This document shows, piece by piece, positions 39,825 through 49,991 of a stretch of DNA of 64,000 nucleotides. This DNA comes from Pseudoalteromonas haloplanktis ATCC 14393 (GTDB lineage: Bacteria > Pseudomonadota > Gammaproteobacteria > Enterobacterales > Alteromonadaceae). The DNA lies in assembly GCF_000238355.1 (NCBI RefSeq), contig NZ_AHCA01000004.1:293342-357341 (forward strand). Direction: 5' to 3'. Within the stretch, counting starts at the first letter, position 1, and each line of letters starts with the position of its first letter. The notes below the pieces were generated by a model. The model had not been told where the DNA came from and made no database searches. It saw only the letters and a list, made by a program, of their open reading frames with translations. Both the position numbers and the translations under genes were made by a program.

Positions 39825-40232
39825 ATGAAAAAAACCCTTTACGTTGGTATTTTAATTAGCACTTTGCTTGTTAGCTTATTTAGCAGTTTTATGAGCCGTG
39901 CAGAATCTACCGTCGGCTACTTTGGCTTTGAGCCCGATATTATTACTAATTACATCGGCCAAGGTAATAAAAAACTGGGGTATGTACGTATTACAGTTGA
40001 TTTAATGCTCAGCGATATGTCAACTATTGCTATTGTTGAGCACCACACGCCATTACTACGTGATGCGTTAGTGGAAATTCTATCTAAAGAGCCTGAAGAA
40101 AAAATTAAATCACTGACTGGCCGAGAAGAGATCAGAAAACGTTGTGCGGATAAACTCAAAACCCTGCTCAAACAAGAAACAGGGCAAGAGATCATCCGCG
40201 AAGTATTATTTACTAAATACCTCTATCATTGA
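39825..40232 (+). CDS. FliL-like periplasmic/inner-membrane protein, orphan
   Basis: The 135-aa protein has an N-terminal signal or membrane anchor (about 6-24) and a FliL-domain pattern (FEPDIITNYIGQGNKKLGYVRITVDLML, HTPLLRDALVEIL, GREEIRKRCADKLKTLL, FTKYLYH at the end). Canonical FliL sits in the flagellar basal body and helps stator function. No flagellar gene is nearby, so this is an orphan paralog. It converges on glpG with a 7-bp overlap of the coding ends. Confidence 0.82.
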   Translation: MKKTLYVGILISTLLVSLFSSFMSRAESTVGYFGFEPDIITNYIGQGNKKLGYVRITVDLMLSDMSTIAIVEHHTPLLRDALVEILSKEPEEKIKSLTGREEIRKRCADKLKTLLKQETGQEIIREVLFTKYLYH

Positions 40233-41056
40233 GGTTTAACTGTATTTTTAGTGAATAACTGAGCGGTAAACGCATAAGCCATACCGCTTAATAGCCCACC
40301 TAAGTGTGCCCAATTAGCCATACTTACAAACAACATATCGCCAAAGCCAAGTACCAACCAAATCAACATAAAGCCGATAATACCATTGGTTACTAAAGCT
40401 GGCTGTTGCGGATTTAGAACTCGATGGATCCAACAAAAACCAAGCAAGCCATAAACTACACCACTCAAGCCACCAAAGTTTGGACCTACCATAATAAACT
40501 CGGCCCAATTACTAAATAGTGCGGTCACTAAAAAAAGCCCCATTAAAGTACTTTTACCACTGAGCTTTTCAATGCCATCACCTAAAGTGATCCACCACAT
40601 AATATTAAACACTAAGTGCACCGCAGTAAAATGCACAATTGCCGGTGTCAGCCAAGTTAACGGCTGGTCGGGTTTAAACTGTAATGCACTATAAATTGAC
40701 TCGAAGCCACCCATTAAAAACGCCAAATAAATGCCTACACAAAGAAGGGTGACGGTTTGATTTAACCAGCTGAGTGCTTTAAAGCGTGTTTTTAAATTTA
40801 ATCCTTGGCCTTGGTATGTGAGCGGCGACTCAGTACTGCCTACTTGCCATGATGCTTCTTGGTAACGTACATGGTTTGGATTTTCAACGAATGCTAACCA
40901 AAATGGTTGTGCTTGGTGAAAGTGCTCTGGGGCAACACAAATAATAACCGTGGTGCCATCCTCTGAGCGTAACTCGCCATGTATCCCTTGGCTTTTTATA
41001 TAATCAATGAAACCTTGCGCAGCACGTGGGTTATTTATACTGCCAAGCTCTATCAT
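40226..41056 (-). CDS. glpG: rhomboid intramembrane serine protease GlpG
   Basis: GlpG cleaves membrane proteins within the bilayer. The protein (276 aa from the ATG at 41056) has a cytoplasmic N-terminal domain of about 85 residues, then six transmembrane helices with the catalytic GLSG serine (S198) and ANWAHLGG histidine (H251), equivalent to E. coli S201 and H254. The start is set by an AGG site and by the 4-bp ATGA overlap with glpE. A longer frame is not supported. Confidence 0.96.
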   Translation of the reverse strand: MIELGSINNPRAAQGFIDYIKSQGIHGELRSEDGTTVIICVAPEHFHQAQPFWLAFVENPNHVRYQEASWQVGSTESPLTYQGQGLNLKTRFKALSWLNQTVTLLCVGIYLAFLMGGFESIYSALQFKPDQPLTWLTPAIVHFTAVHLVFNIMWWITLGDGIEKLSGKSTLMGLFLVTALFSNWAEFIMVGPNFGGLSGVVYGLLGFCWIHRVLNPQQPALVTNGIIGFMLIWLVLGFGDMLFVSMANWAHLGGLLSGMAYAFTAQLFTKNTVKPQ

Positions 41057-41370
41057 TGTTCTACCTGCTCTGGTAGCTGAACTTCCCACTGGGTAAAGCC
41101 GCCATCCATACTATATACATCTTCAAAGCCCTGTTCAGATAAGTAATTAGCAGCACCTTGTGAACTCATACCGTGATAACACACAATAATAATTGGCTGG
41201 TCAAACTCTTTGTTCATCATAAATTCGCCAATATTAGCATTTGATAAATGTTCAGAGCCTGGAATATGTCCTGCTTGATACGAATTAGGATCGCGGATAT
41301 CTGCAATAACGACATCTTCGCGGCCTAACATAGCTTGTGTTTGTGCAATTGAAATATGTTTAAATGCCAT
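41053..41370 (-). CDS. glpE: thiosulfate sulfurtransferase GlpE (single-domain rhodanese)
   Basis: The 105-aa single-domain rhodanese has the active-site cysteine C64 in IIIVCYHGMSSQGAA, which is close to GlpE C65 of E. coli. It transfers sulfur from thiosulfate to acceptors in the cytoplasm. It is coupled to glpG (4-bp overlap), the gene order also found in E. coli, but no glpR or glpD follows here. A terminator lies upstream after tdh. Confidence 0.93.
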   Translation of the reverse strand: MAFKHISIAQTQAMLGREDVVIADIRDPNSYQAGHIPGSEHLSNANIGEFMMNKEFDQPIIIVCYHGMSSQGAANYLSEQGFEDVYSMDGGFTQWEVQLPEQVEQ

Positions 41371-41387
41371 AATACTCTCTAAATATA

Positions 41388-41409
41388 AAAGGCGACCTAA
41401 GCCGCCCTT
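41388..41409 (-). terminator. intrinsic terminator after tdh
   Basis: AAAGGCG and CGCCCTT form a 7-bp stem with one G-T wobble and an 8-base loop. On the minus strand it is followed by a T/A-rich TTTTATATTT. It separates the kbl-tdh operon from glpE. Confidence 0.75.
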
Positions 41410-41427
41410 CTTAACGCCTAAATTGAA

Positions 41428-42453
41428 TTAATCCCAATTTAGAATAACTTTACCCGATTGACCTGAAATCATCATATCAAAGCCAGCCTGGAAGTCATCT
41501 ATTGAATATTGATGCGTAATGATTGGGTTTAGATCAAGCCCTGATTGAATAAGGCTGGCCATTTTGTACCAAGTTTCAAACATTTCGCGGCCGTAAATCC
41601 CTTTGATCACTAAGCCTTTAAAAATAACTTGGTTCCAATCAACTGCCATGTCTGATGGCGGAATACCTAGCATGGCAATTTTACCGCCATGGTTCATGTT
41701 ATTTAACATACCATTAAATGCAACCGGCACACCTGACATTTCAAGTCCAATATCAAAGCCCTCTGTCATACCAAGCTCTTTCATTACATCTTCAAGCTTT
41801 TCATTTGCAACATTGACGGCACGAGTCGCCCCCATTTTACGGGCTAAATCTAGGCGATATTCATTAACGTCAGTAATAACAACGTGACGAGCCCCCACAT
41901 GCTTAGCCACTGCCGCTGCCATAATACCAATTGGCCCTGCACCTGTGATCAATACATCTTCACCCACTAAATCAAACGACAATGCCGTGTGTACAGCATT
42001 ACCAAACGGGTCAAAAATAGAGGCTAGCTCATCGCTAATATTGTCTGGAATTTTAAATGCATTAAATGCTGGGATCACTAAATATTCTGCAAATGCACCT
42101 TCACGATTTACACCTACACCCGTTGTATTTCGGCATAGATGAACTCGTCCTGCACGACAGTTACGACAGTGGCCACAAGTGATATGACCTTCGCCTGAGA
42201 CCCGGTCACCTACACTAAAGCCACGTACTTCTTGGCCCATATCAACTACTTCACCTACATATTCATGGCCTACCACCATAGGGGTAGGAATGGTGTTTTG
42301 CGCCCATTCATCCCACTTGTAAATATGTACGTCAGTACCACAAATCGCAGTTTTGCGAATTTTAATTAATAAGTCGTTATGGCCAACTTCAGGTTTTGGC
42401 GCATCAGTCATCCAAATACCTGGCTCTGCTTTTAATTTAGATAATGCTTTCAT
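41428..42453 (-). CDS. tdh: L-threonine 3-dehydrogenase
   Basis: Tdh oxidises threonine to 2-amino-3-ketobutyrate with NAD. The 341-aa medium-chain dehydrogenase has catalytic zinc ligands ([21 protein letters not shown]), a four-cysteine structural zinc site ([15 protein letters not shown]) and a Rossmann motif ([14 protein letters not shown]). It is downstream of kbl with a 54-bp gap that contains an attenuator-like hairpin. Together they degrade threonine to glycine and acetyl-CoA. Confidence 0.97.
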   Translation of the reverse strand: MKALSKLKAEPGIWMTDAPKPEVGHNDLLIKIRKTAICGTDVHIYKWDEWAQNTIPTPMVVGHEYVGEVVDMGQEVRGFSVGDRVSGEGHITCGHCRNCRAGRVHLCRNTTGVGVNREGAFAEYLVIPAFNAFKIPDNISDELASIFDPFGNAVHTALSFDLVGEDVLITGAGPIGIMAAAVAKHVGARHVVITDVNEYRLDLARKMGATRAVNVANEKLEDVMKELGMTEGFDIGLEMSGVPVAFNGMLNNMNHGGKIAMLGIPPSDMAVDWNQVIFKGLVIKGIYGREMFETWYKMASLIQSGLDLNPIITHQYSIDDFQAGFDMMISGQSGKVILNWD

Positions 42454-42472
42454 GAATCACACTCAATAAAAA

Positions 42473-42494
42473 AACCGCTGCAAAGGCAACGGCT
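42473..42494 (-). terminator. hairpin between kbl and tdh (possible attenuator)
   Basis: CCGCTGC and GCAACGG pair over 7 bp, with one wobble and a 4-base loop. On the minus strand it is followed by TTTTTTT. It lies inside the kbl-tdh operon, so it may lower tdh expression relative to kbl. The loop and flanking TGCAAAGGCA are the same as in the terminator at 26185-26206. Confidence 0.7.
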
Positions 42495-42507
42495 TAAAAT
42501 AAATTAA

Positions 42508-43704
42508 TTAAATAACACCCATTTCTTTACCAATACGGGTAAAGGCGTCAATTGCGATATCTAATTGTTCAATACTATGCGCAGCTGAAATTTGTGTACG
42601 AATACGTGCTTGGCCTTTTGGTACAACAGGGAAAGAAAAACCAGTCACGTAGATACCTTCTGCTAACAATTTATCTGCCATCGCTGATGCGATTTTAGCA
42701 TCTCCTAACATTACTGGAATTATCGCGTGATCTTTACCAGCACAGGTAAAGCCAGCCGCTTCCATTTGCTCGCGGAAGTATTTTGCGTTTGACCATAACT
42801 TAGCACGTAACTCACCACCGTTTTCTAGCATTTCAAGCACTTTGATTGATGCAGTAACAATTGAAGGAGCCAATGAGTTAGAGAATAAATAAGGACGAGA
42901 ACGTTGACGCAACCATTCAACAATTTCTTTTTTACCTGATGTATAGCCGCCCGATGCACCACCAAGCGCTTTACCTAAGGTGCCAGTAATAATATCGACA
43001 CGGTCTAACACATTACAGTACTCAGGTGTGCCTTTACCATTTTCACCAACAAAACCTACTGCGTGAGAATCGTCAACCATAACAAGCGCATCATATTTAT
43101 CAGCAAGATCACAAACTGCTTCTAAATTACAGATCACGCCATCCATAGAGAACACGCCATCGGTTGCAATAAGTTTTGTTTTTGCACCCGCTTCATCAGC
43201 GGCAATCAATTGCTTTTCTAGGTCAGCCATATCGTTATTTGCATAACGGAAACGTTTAGCTTTACATAAGCGCACACCATCAATGATCGATGCATGATTT
43301 AACGAGTCGGAAATAATCGCATCGTCTGCGCCTAAAATTGTTTCAAATAACCCCGTATTCGCATCAAAACACGATGAATATAAGATAGTGTCTTCAGTTT
43401 CTAAAAATGCACTGATTTTTTGCTCTAACGTTTTGTGAATGTCTTGCGTTCCACAAATAAAACGCACCGATGCAACACCAAAGCCATGCGCGTCTAAGCC
43501 TTGCTGTGCGGCTTGAATAAGCTCGGAGCTATTTGCCAAACCTAAGTAATTATTAGCACAAAAATTAATAACTTGGTCGCCAGAAGCCACTTGAATTTGA
43601 GCTTGCTGCTGTGATGTGATCACTCGCTCATTTTTATACAAACCTTCGGCTTTTACTTCATCAATTTGCTGCTGAAGCTGGCTAAAAAACGCAGATGCTC
43701 TCAT
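42508..43704 (-). CDS. kbl: 2-amino-3-ketobutyrate CoA ligase (glycine C-acetyltransferase)
   Basis: Kbl cleaves 2-amino-3-ketobutyrate with CoA to glycine and acetyl-CoA. It is a PLP enzyme of the alpha-oxoamine synthase family. The 398-aa protein has the PLP lysine in [26 protein letters not shown], and the [10 protein letters not shown] start, and aligns well with E. coli Kbl. The ATG at 43704 has GGAGATTTCAG upstream. A longer frame starting 48 bases earlier is not supported. Confidence 0.97.
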   Translation of the reverse strand: MRASAFFSQLQQQIDEVKAEGLYKNERVITSQQQAQIQVASGDQVINFCANNYLGLANSSELIQAAQQGLDAHGFGVASVRFICGTQDIHKTLEQKISAFLETEDTILYSSCFDANTGLFETILGADDAIISDSLNHASIIDGVRLCKAKRFRYANNDMADLEKQLIAADEAGAKTKLIATDGVFSMDGVICNLEAVCDLADKYDALVMVDDSHAVGFVGENGKGTPEYCNVLDRVDIITGTLGKALGGASGGYTSGKKEIVEWLRQRSRPYLFSNSLAPSIVTASIKVLEMLENGGELRAKLWSNAKYFREQMEAAGFTCAGKDHAIIPVMLGDAKIASAMADKLLAEGIYVTGFSFPVVPKGQARIRTQISAAHSIEQLDIAIDAFTRIGKEMGVI

Positions 43705-43858
43705 CTGAAATCTCCAATTTATTGAACGGGGCGAGCGAACATGAATTAACACGGCTCATCTATGCGGCTATTGTAAAAGTTTAGTCAAACAAATGCACTG
43801 TTTGTAGTTCATCGCATAAATAAGGAACTGACAACTTATGCTGCCAGTTTACATTCGG

Positions 43859-44413
43859 TTATAGCAGTAATGCGGGTAAATCAGCTAACGAATCACAAAC
43901 ATAATCCGCCGAGTCGATAGCTAGGGCATCAAACTTTTGCCCTGACCGTACCAGCACCCGGGTGCCTATAGCAGCTTTACTTGCCGCTTGCATATCGCTG
44001 AGTTTATCACCCACCATAATACTTTGAGTGACATCAATATGATGTTCAGCAATACCTTGTAATAGCATGCCTGCTGCTGGCTTGCGACAATCACACAGTT
44101 TTAGATAAGCTGGTAAGGCTTTTTTTGGGTGGTGGGGGCAAAAATAAACATCCGCGACAGTGACTTGATGCTCAGCAAATTGACTTATCATCCAGTGTGT
44201 CAATATATGAAAATCAGCCTCAGAATAATAACCGCGGCCAATCCCTGATTGGTTAGTCACGATGATCAGTTTATAACCCGCATCGACAAACGCTTTACAT
44301 GCGGCAAACACGCCAGGCACAAATTCAAACTTATCAGGCTCATAAACATAACCATGATCAATATTAACCACACCATCACGATCTAAAAATAAGGCTTTAT
44401 TAAAACGACTCAT
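43859..44413 (-). CDS. gmhB: D-glycero-beta-D-manno-heptose 1,7-bisphosphate 7-phosphatase
   Basis: GmhB removes the 7-phosphate from heptose bisphosphate in ADP-heptose synthesis for the LPS inner core. The 184-aa HAD phosphatase has the nucleophile motif LDRDGVVN, the VTNQSGIGRGYY block, the zinc-binding cysteine/histidine set (CPHHPKKALPAYLKLCDCRKP, split here), and VGDKLSDMQAA. It overlaps the heptosyltransferase gene start region by 4 bases (ATGA). Confidence 0.96.
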   Translation of the reverse strand: MSRFNKALFLDRDGVVNIDHGYVYEPDKFEFVPGVFAACKAFVDAGYKLIIVTNQSGIGRGYYSEADFHILTHWMISQFAEHQVTVADVYFCPHHPKKALPAYLKLCDCRKPAAGMLLQGIAEHHIDVTQSIMVGDKLSDMQAASKAAIGTRVLVRSGQKFDALAIDSADYVCDSLADLPALLL

Positions 44414-45468
44414 AACTGCTCTTTTTTTACCACAAGGTCAAACATCAAGGTTACTTCATCAACTGTTATTTGACTCATTAAGTCACTGCCTTTAATTCGC
44501 GTGCCCCAAGGTAGTTGTTCAGCCGTTTTACCTGTTTGCTTGAGTAAGTTTTGATGGTAAACCTCAACAACATAGTTTTGATATAAATAAGGCCCTGTTC
44601 GCTTTGGGTTTGAATGAGCATATAAACCAATTACCGGTGTGCCCACGGTTACCGCCATATGCGCAGGACCAGTATCAGGAGCTAGAACTAATGCCGCTCG
44701 CTTTAATACACATAACAGTTGCTTAAGCTTTGTTTTACCCACAAGGTTAACAATAGGTGTGCTAGTGGCAGCGATAATCTCATTACTGAGTGTCACTTCA
44801 AGCTCAGTTGGACCGCCAGTGATCACCACATGAAAACCTTGGCTGTGCGCATGCTCGGCAAGCTTAGCGTAACGCTCAGCAAGCCAGTTACGCTCTTTTT
44901 TACTCGCGGCAGGTGAAATCACAAAAATGCGCCCGGCTAATCGCTCTGCGCCAAGTAATTCATCCGCTGTTATTTGGTCCTGCTCAGTGACGGGCATAGC
45001 CCAATTAGGCTGATAATCTGCAACACCTATCGCTTGTGCAAAACCTTTAAAGCCTTCTAACACATGAGCCTGCTGCTGCGCTGCTATACGTTTATTAATA
45101 AATAAACTATGTAATTCTTTAGAGCGAACCCAATCAAAGCCAATTTTAACTTTCGCAGGGATACAACGCGCGACTAAATTAGCCCTTAATGCTACTTGCA
45201 TATGCAGTAACACATCAAACTTACGGCCTTTAAACTGCAGTTTTAGCTGTTGATAAGCCGCCTTCCCTTGCTTTTTATCAAACACCACCAGCTCAACACC
45301 GGGTAAATCTGCCAGCAACATGGCTTCAACTTTACCAATCACCCAGGTGATTTTTGCATTTGGGTGCGCTTTTTGAATCGCTTGCACCGCCGATACAGCA
45401 TGACAAACATCACCAATTGCGGAGAGTCTTAAAATACAAATATCTGAATAGGTGATTGAGTCAGTCAC
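44410..45468 (-). CDS. lipopolysaccharide heptosyltransferase, glycosyltransferase family 9
   Basis: The 352-aa GT9 protein has the WaaC/WaaF-type start ICILRLSAIGDVCHAVSAV and the ADP-heptose-binding C-terminal half with LAPDTGPAHMAVTVGTPVIGLYAHSNP. It transfers heptose to the LPS core. I cannot decide between heptosyltransferase I and II or III from sequence alone. Its stop overlaps the gmhB start by 4 bases. It is divergent from kdkA. Confidence 0.9.
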   Translation of the reverse strand: MTDSITYSDICILRLSAIGDVCHAVSAVQAIQKAHPNAKITWVIGKVEAMLLADLPGVELVVFDKKQGKAAYQQLKLQFKGRKFDVLLHMQVALRANLVARCIPAKVKIGFDWVRSKELHSLFINKRIAAQQQAHVLEGFKGFAQAIGVADYQPNWAMPVTEQDQITADELLGAERLAGRIFVISPAASKKERNWLAERYAKLAEHAHSQGFHVVITGGPTELEVTLSNEIIAATSTPIVNLVGKTKLKQLLCVLKRAALVLAPDTGPAHMAVTVGTPVIGLYAHSNPKRTGPYLYQNYVVEVYHQNLLKQTGKTAEQLPWGTRIKGSDLMSQITVDEVTLMFDLVVKKEQL

Positions 45469-45595
45469 AGAAATCCTTAGCTTATGCTTGGTAATAGTAA
45501 TGATCTTAAATTAACTACTCGCTATTGCAAGTACTTATACTCAGCTTTAAAACAGGTTAAGATACCGTTATCGCCTGTAATCAAGTAAATACATT

Positions 45596-46324
45596 ATGTT
45601 TAACCAACAAACCATTAATGAGCACATCATTTTAAGCCACCCTGAATACAGTGCTTTAATAAGCTTAAATTGGTTTGATGCTGAGTACTGGCAGCAGCAG
45701 GATAAGATCGTTGGTACCAAAAAAGGCCGCGCGACAGCATGGTTTTTTTGCCATAACGACCTAACAGCCGTGCTTAGACATTACTGGCGTGGCGGCTTAG
45801 TAGGTAAAGTATTAAGCGATCAATACCTTTACAGGGACGTTGCAAAAACCCGAGTATACCAAGAATTTGCGCTGATGATGCGATTGATCAAGCTTGGTTT
45901 AAACGTACCAATGCCAATTGCAGCAAAGATCAGTGTAAATGGTTTAATATACCGCGGTGATATTATTACTCAAGCCATTGCTGGCGCACAAAGCCTGTTA
46001 GATGTGCTAAAAATACGTAATTTAACTGAGCTGGAATTGCTAAAAATTGCCGAGACAATTGCTAAATTCCATAACAATGGGGTGTATCATGCTGATTTAA
46101 ATATAAATAATATTTTATTTAATGAAGCGGGTGACGTATTTATTATCGACTTTGACCGAGGTGAATTAAGAACTCCACACCTTAATTGGCAACAAGCAAA
46201 TATGGCTCGCCTTGCTCGCTCGTTTAATAAGGAGCAAGGACGAAATCATGTTATGCATTGGCAGCAAAGCGACTGGCAGCAGTTACACGCAGCATACCAG
46301 AGCGCCCTTAAACATAACCGTTAA
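45596..46324 (+). CDS. kdkA: 3-deoxy-D-manno-octulosonic acid kinase
   Basis: KdkA phosphorylates the single Kdo of LPS, an activity known from Haemophilus, Vibrio and Pasteurellaceae. The 242-aa protein has a small kinase-like fold with the catalytic [10 protein letters not shown] (Asp and Asn) and [10 protein letters not shown] (metal Asp), plus the [16 protein letters not shown] block of the family. It converges on hldE with a 4-bp overlap. It is consistent with a core with a phosphorylated first Kdo. Confidence 0.93.
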   Translation: MFNQQTINEHIILSHPEYSALISLNWFDAEYWQQQDKIVGTKKGRATAWFFCHNDLTAVLRHYWRGGLVGKVLSDQYLYRDVAKTRVYQEFALMMRLIKLGLNVPMPIAAKISVNGLIYRGDIITQAIAGAQSLLDVLKIRNLTELELLKIAETIAKFHNNGVYHADLNINNILFNEAGDVFIIDFDRGELRTPHLNWQQANMARLARSFNKEQGRNHVMHWQQSDWQQLHAAYQSALKHNR

Positions 46325-47760
46325 GCCTTTATTTTACTGATTACTTTTGATGTAGAGCAGCCATTTAAAAACTCCAACACCTCGACTTTGCCACCATGGC
46401 GAAGTACATGTTCAGCACCCGCTATTTGCTCTACAGTGTAATCGCCTCCCTTCACTAAAATATCAGGGCTTATAAGCTCGATTAATTTAGCTGGTGTATC
46501 GTTTTCTTCTACGGCACCAAATGGGATAACCCAATCGACTGATGCCAAAGCGCTCAGCACCATAGCTCGCTCATCCAACGGATTAATAGGACGCTCAGGG
46601 CCTTTCAAACGGGTGATTGATTCATCGTTATTTAAGCCGACGACTAAACGATCTCCTCGTGCTTTAGCTTGCGCTAAATAGCGTACATGCCCAGCATGAA
46701 GAATATCAAAGCAACCATTTGTGAACACAATTGTTTCACCATTTTGCTTTGCAAACTCAATATGCTTTAGCACATCATCAAATGGCGTTTGATAATGCTC
46801 ACCGGTCTTTTGTAAATATTGACCTAGTTTGCGGCTGAGCTCTTCTGGCGATACCGTTGCAGCACCTAATTTACTCACTGCAATACCGGCAGCTAGGTTG
46901 GCAATCTCAACGGCATCTTTAGGCTGCATGCCAGCACCTAACATTACCGCAAGAGTTGCAATAACAGTGTCGCCTGCTCCCGTTACATCACTTACTTCAA
47001 GCTGCTGTGCAGCAAAATCATGCTTTTCATCAGCACTGATAAGCGACATCCCTTGCTCTGAACGAGTTAAAAGCATTGCTGCAACACCGGCATCTTTAAT
47101 GAGTACCCGTGCGCTATCAGTCAAGCTTTGTTCTGAATCAGTTTTACCACCAGCAAGTTTAAACTCATTCAAGTTGGGAGTAATATAGTCAGCACCATGA
47201 TATAAATTTAAATCTGGTGATTTAGGATCAATTAATACAATTTTACCTGCTGCTTTTGCAACTTGGATCATCTGTTGAATTAAACTCAATGAGCCTTTCG
47301 CATAATCAGAAAACACCACGAAATCATATTGATCTAATACCAACTCTAACCGATTAAGTAGCAATTGACTGTGCTGGTCGGTAAATGTTTCTTCTAAATC
47401 TAACCGCACCACTTGTTGATGACGACTGATCACACGCATTTTTGAAATCGTTGGTAAATCACACACACTTACTAGTTGTGAGTCAATGCACTCATCGGCC
47501 AAAATATTTTCTAAAATTTGCCCACTTTCATCTTCACCAATAAGACCAAGTAAGCCAACCTTACCATCTAACCGAGCAATATTTTTTGCTACGTTTGCAG
47601 CACCACCCGCTTTGTCTTCAAACTTACTGACTTTGACAATCGGCACTGGCGCTTCAGGAGATATACGCCCAGAGTCGCCATGCCAATAACGGTCCAGCAT
47701 TACATCACCAACCACTAAAATTCTTGCGTTAGAAAGGTTCTTAAATAACCCTAAATCCAT
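46321..47760 (-). CDS. hldE: bifunctional heptose 7-phosphate kinase / heptose 1-phosphate adenylyltransferase
   Basis: HldE has an N-terminal ribokinase-like domain (about 1-320; [26 protein letters not shown] with the catalytic Asp) and a C-terminal nucleotidyltransferase domain (about 340-479; [17 protein letters not shown] with the HxGH motif). It makes ADP-heptose together with GmhA and GmhB. The 479-aa length fits the fused form. Its start overlaps the gmhA stop by one base. Confidence 0.97.
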   Translation of the reverse strand: MDLGLFKNLSNARILVVGDVMLDRYWHGDSGRISPEAPVPIVKVSKFEDKAGGAANVAKNIARLDGKVGLLGLIGEDESGQILENILADECIDSQLVSVCDLPTISKMRVISRHQQVVRLDLEETFTDQHSQLLLNRLELVLDQYDFVVFSDYAKGSLSLIQQMIQVAKAAGKIVLIDPKSPDLNLYHGADYITPNLNEFKLAGGKTDSEQSLTDSARVLIKDAGVAAMLLTRSEQGMSLISADEKHDFAAQQLEVSDVTGAGDTVIATLAVMLGAGMQPKDAVEIANLAAGIAVSKLGAATVSPEELSRKLGQYLQKTGEHYQTPFDDVLKHIEFAKQNGETIVFTNGCFDILHAGHVRYLAQAKARGDRLVVGLNNDESITRLKGPERPINPLDERAMVLSALASVDWVIPFGAVEENDTPAKLIELISPDILVKGGDYTVEQIAGAEHVLRHGGKVEVLEFLNGCSTSKVISKIKA

Positions 47761-48350
47761 TAATTTTGCCCCGCTACGACCATATCGATGGCTTCACACA
47801 ACCAATGACCAATAAACATATGCGCTTCTTGAATCCGCGCTGTTTCATCATTTTTAATAATAATAGGTAATTTTGCGATGTCTTTAACTTTGCCGCCATC
47901 GCGACCAGTAAAAGCAACGGTAAAGGCACCAATTTCATTTGCTGCCGCAAGTGCTAAATTTATATTAGCGCTGGTGCCAGAGGTCGTTAAACCAATCACT
48001 AAATCTTCAGGTTTACACAATGCCTGTACTTGACGCTCAAATACCGTATCAAAGTGATAGTCGTTACTGTGCGCAGTTAAGATAGAAGTATCTGTTGTTA
48101 GCGCCATAGATGCTAATGGACCACGTTCTAATTTATAACGTACCACAAACTCCGCCGCTAAGTGCTGCGCATCTGCTGCGCTGCCACCATTACCAAACCA
48201 AATCACTTTACCACCCGCTTGTAAAGTACTGTGGCAAACCTCAAGTAATTGCATAACTTGAGGATGGTATGTTTCCATCGTTTCAAATAATACTTGGTGA
48301 CGAGTTAAACTTTCAAGGTAGCTGGTCGCTACAGAATCAATTTTAGACAT
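47760..48350 (-). CDS. gmhA: sedoheptulose 7-phosphate isomerase GmhA
   Basis: GmhA isomerises sedoheptulose 7-phosphate in the first step of ADP-heptose synthesis. The 196-aa SIS-domain protein has [20 protein letters not shown] and the second phosphate loop [16 protein letters not shown], with the zinc site in the C-terminal helix ([11 protein letters not shown]). It could be confused with DiaA, but the adjacent hldE supports GmhA. It overlaps hldE by one base. Confidence 0.93.
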   Translation of the reverse strand: MSKIDSVATSYLESLTRHQVLFETMETYHPQVMQLLEVCHSTLQAGGKVIWFGNGGSAADAQHLAAEFVVRYKLERGPLASMALTTDTSILTAHSNDYHFDTVFERQVQALCKPEDLVIGLTTSGTSANINLALAAANEIGAFTVAFTGRDGGKVKDIAKLPIIIKNDETARIQEAHMFIGHWLCEAIDMVVAGQN

Positions 48351-48383
48351 TTAAAGTCCCCTCAAAATAAGTCTGACTAATTA

Positions 48384-49838
48384 CTACCAAAAAAGTGCCA
48401 CGGATAACCACGTATAGTTATCACCGAACACATCTTCACCATAGGTCAACGTAGTTTCAATATTGTACTCTTGCCATTTGCGGTTATTACTAATTTGCAG
48501 CTCAATGGCTTGTTCATAATCATTGCTTACTATTCCAAACTCATCAACATAACCACTTTCATTATCAATTAAGGTAAATTTTACACGCCAAAACGAATCC
48601 GCTAGCGCAGCATAAGTTGCTTCTAAACTATGTGAAATTGATGGTACAGCATCATATAAATAGCGCTGATCTGCTAAATAATGTCCTATGACATAGCCAT
48701 CCTTTGTATTACCATAAGTGGGGTATATATAGTTTCTATACCATTGAGCATGCATATTGGTATACTCATAGCGTAGTGATAGATCATTTGTAATTTGAGG
48801 TAAAAACACCCCATAGCTATAAACAATATTACCAAATTGATAGTTTTTATGCTCCTTTGTATCTTCACCGCCATATTCAAAATACAGTTCTGTTGGCATT
48901 CCCCAATTAAAGTTTATAACATTGGTTATTGACGCAAACTGATCACCAAGCTCATTATCTGGACCACCAGCAAGTTCACCATTATCATTTCCTGCAGGAT
49001 CAAAAAACGCTTTTACTACATCGCTGAAGCCAACTTCACGGGGACCACCACCAAATTGCATCATGCGGTTTAAGCCAATTTTCCAGCCCAAAACTGGCTC
49101 AATACTAATATGTGTTCCTGCTAAACGAGGGGTGCCATCATGCAGCTCACCTTGATATAAAATCCCTTTTTCAACATGCTCAAGCTCGGAGTAATAGAGT
49201 TCAAAATCAAAGTTCCACCAATTATGCGCCGGTGCCACCATACCTAATGAAATCGACGGTGAAGTACGGGCATTGGTAGAAATGATTTGCGCTGATTGTT
49301 TAAATGGCGAAAACCAATGCTCCTTATAGCCGATATTTAGTTGTAGATCATCGCCAGCAAAACTTACAAAGCTATTATAGTTCACAAATTTATTTTGCTT
49401 AGCGCGGTAATCCACCCCAACTTGCATCAAGGTATAGTCATTCGGACGCCAAATACCTTCAAAAAATACCTGCCCCCATTCGTCAGAACTCACACCTCGT
49501 TGATTAGCAAGTTTAGTTGATTTGTCTCCATCAACTCTAAGTTTCACACCAACGCGAGTAATATTGTCACTACCTTGGTAAGGTTTGATTTTCGCACGTA
49601 TAGCTGCAACTAAACTCGGTTGTGAATCTTGCAATTGAGTCAGTGCGGCTTCAACTTCAGTTAAACGATACGGTTTAGCCATCGGTGTGCCAGTGCTAAT
49701 CGCAAATAAAGTATCGAGCTGATGATCAAGCTGTGCATCCATACCAATCGGTAGATACGCAGTAGGTGTTGCAAATAAAGGAAATGCGCAACTTATAAAA
49801 CTGCTTAGAACCGCGGCTTTTATCAATTTTAATTTCAT
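48384..49838 (-). CDS. capsule assembly Wzi-family outer membrane protein (second copy)
   Basis: The protein, 484 aa from the ATG at 49838, has a signal peptide (about 1-24, ending PLFA) and a Wzi-like N-terminal helical part. Barrel strands follow with family segments such as GYKEHWFSPFKQSAQIISTNA, and it ends in Trp (VALFW). It is divergent from waaA and 33 bases ahead of gmhA on the same strand, so it belongs to the LPS-core neighbourhood. It probably binds a surface polysaccharide. An alternative GTG start lies 18 bases earlier. Confidence 0.75.
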   Translation of the reverse strand: MKLKLIKAAVLSSFISCAFPLFATPTAYLPIGMDAQLDHQLDTLFAISTGTPMAKPYRLTEVEAALTQLQDSQPSLVAAIRAKIKPYQGSDNITRVGVKLRVDGDKSTKLANQRGVSSDEWGQVFFEGIWRPNDYTLMQVGVDYRAKQNKFVNYNSFVSFAGDDLQLNIGYKEHWFSPFKQSAQIISTNARTSPSISLGMVAPAHNWWNFDFELYYSELEHVEKGILYQGELHDGTPRLAGTHISIEPVLGWKIGLNRMMQFGGGPREVGFSDVVKAFFDPAGNDNGELAGGPDNELGDQFASITNVINFNWGMPTELYFEYGGEDTKEHKNYQFGNIVYSYGVFLPQITNDLSLRYEYTNMHAQWYRNYIYPTYGNTKDGYVIGHYLADQRYLYDAVPSISHSLEATYAALADSFWRVKFTLIDNESGYVDEFGIVSNDYEQAIELQISNNRKWQEYNIETTLTYGEDVFGDNYTWLSVALFW

Positions 49839-49991
49839 AACAACTATATTTTTCACAAAGGTGCTGAAATATTACCAAATTAGCCACAACTAAACACTCA
49901 AAACTCGCAACTGGAACGATTTTTAACAATTTCGCATTTTGCTCAGCAGATATCCGCGTTATCATTAACATTTATAATTTGAGGCTAGAAA

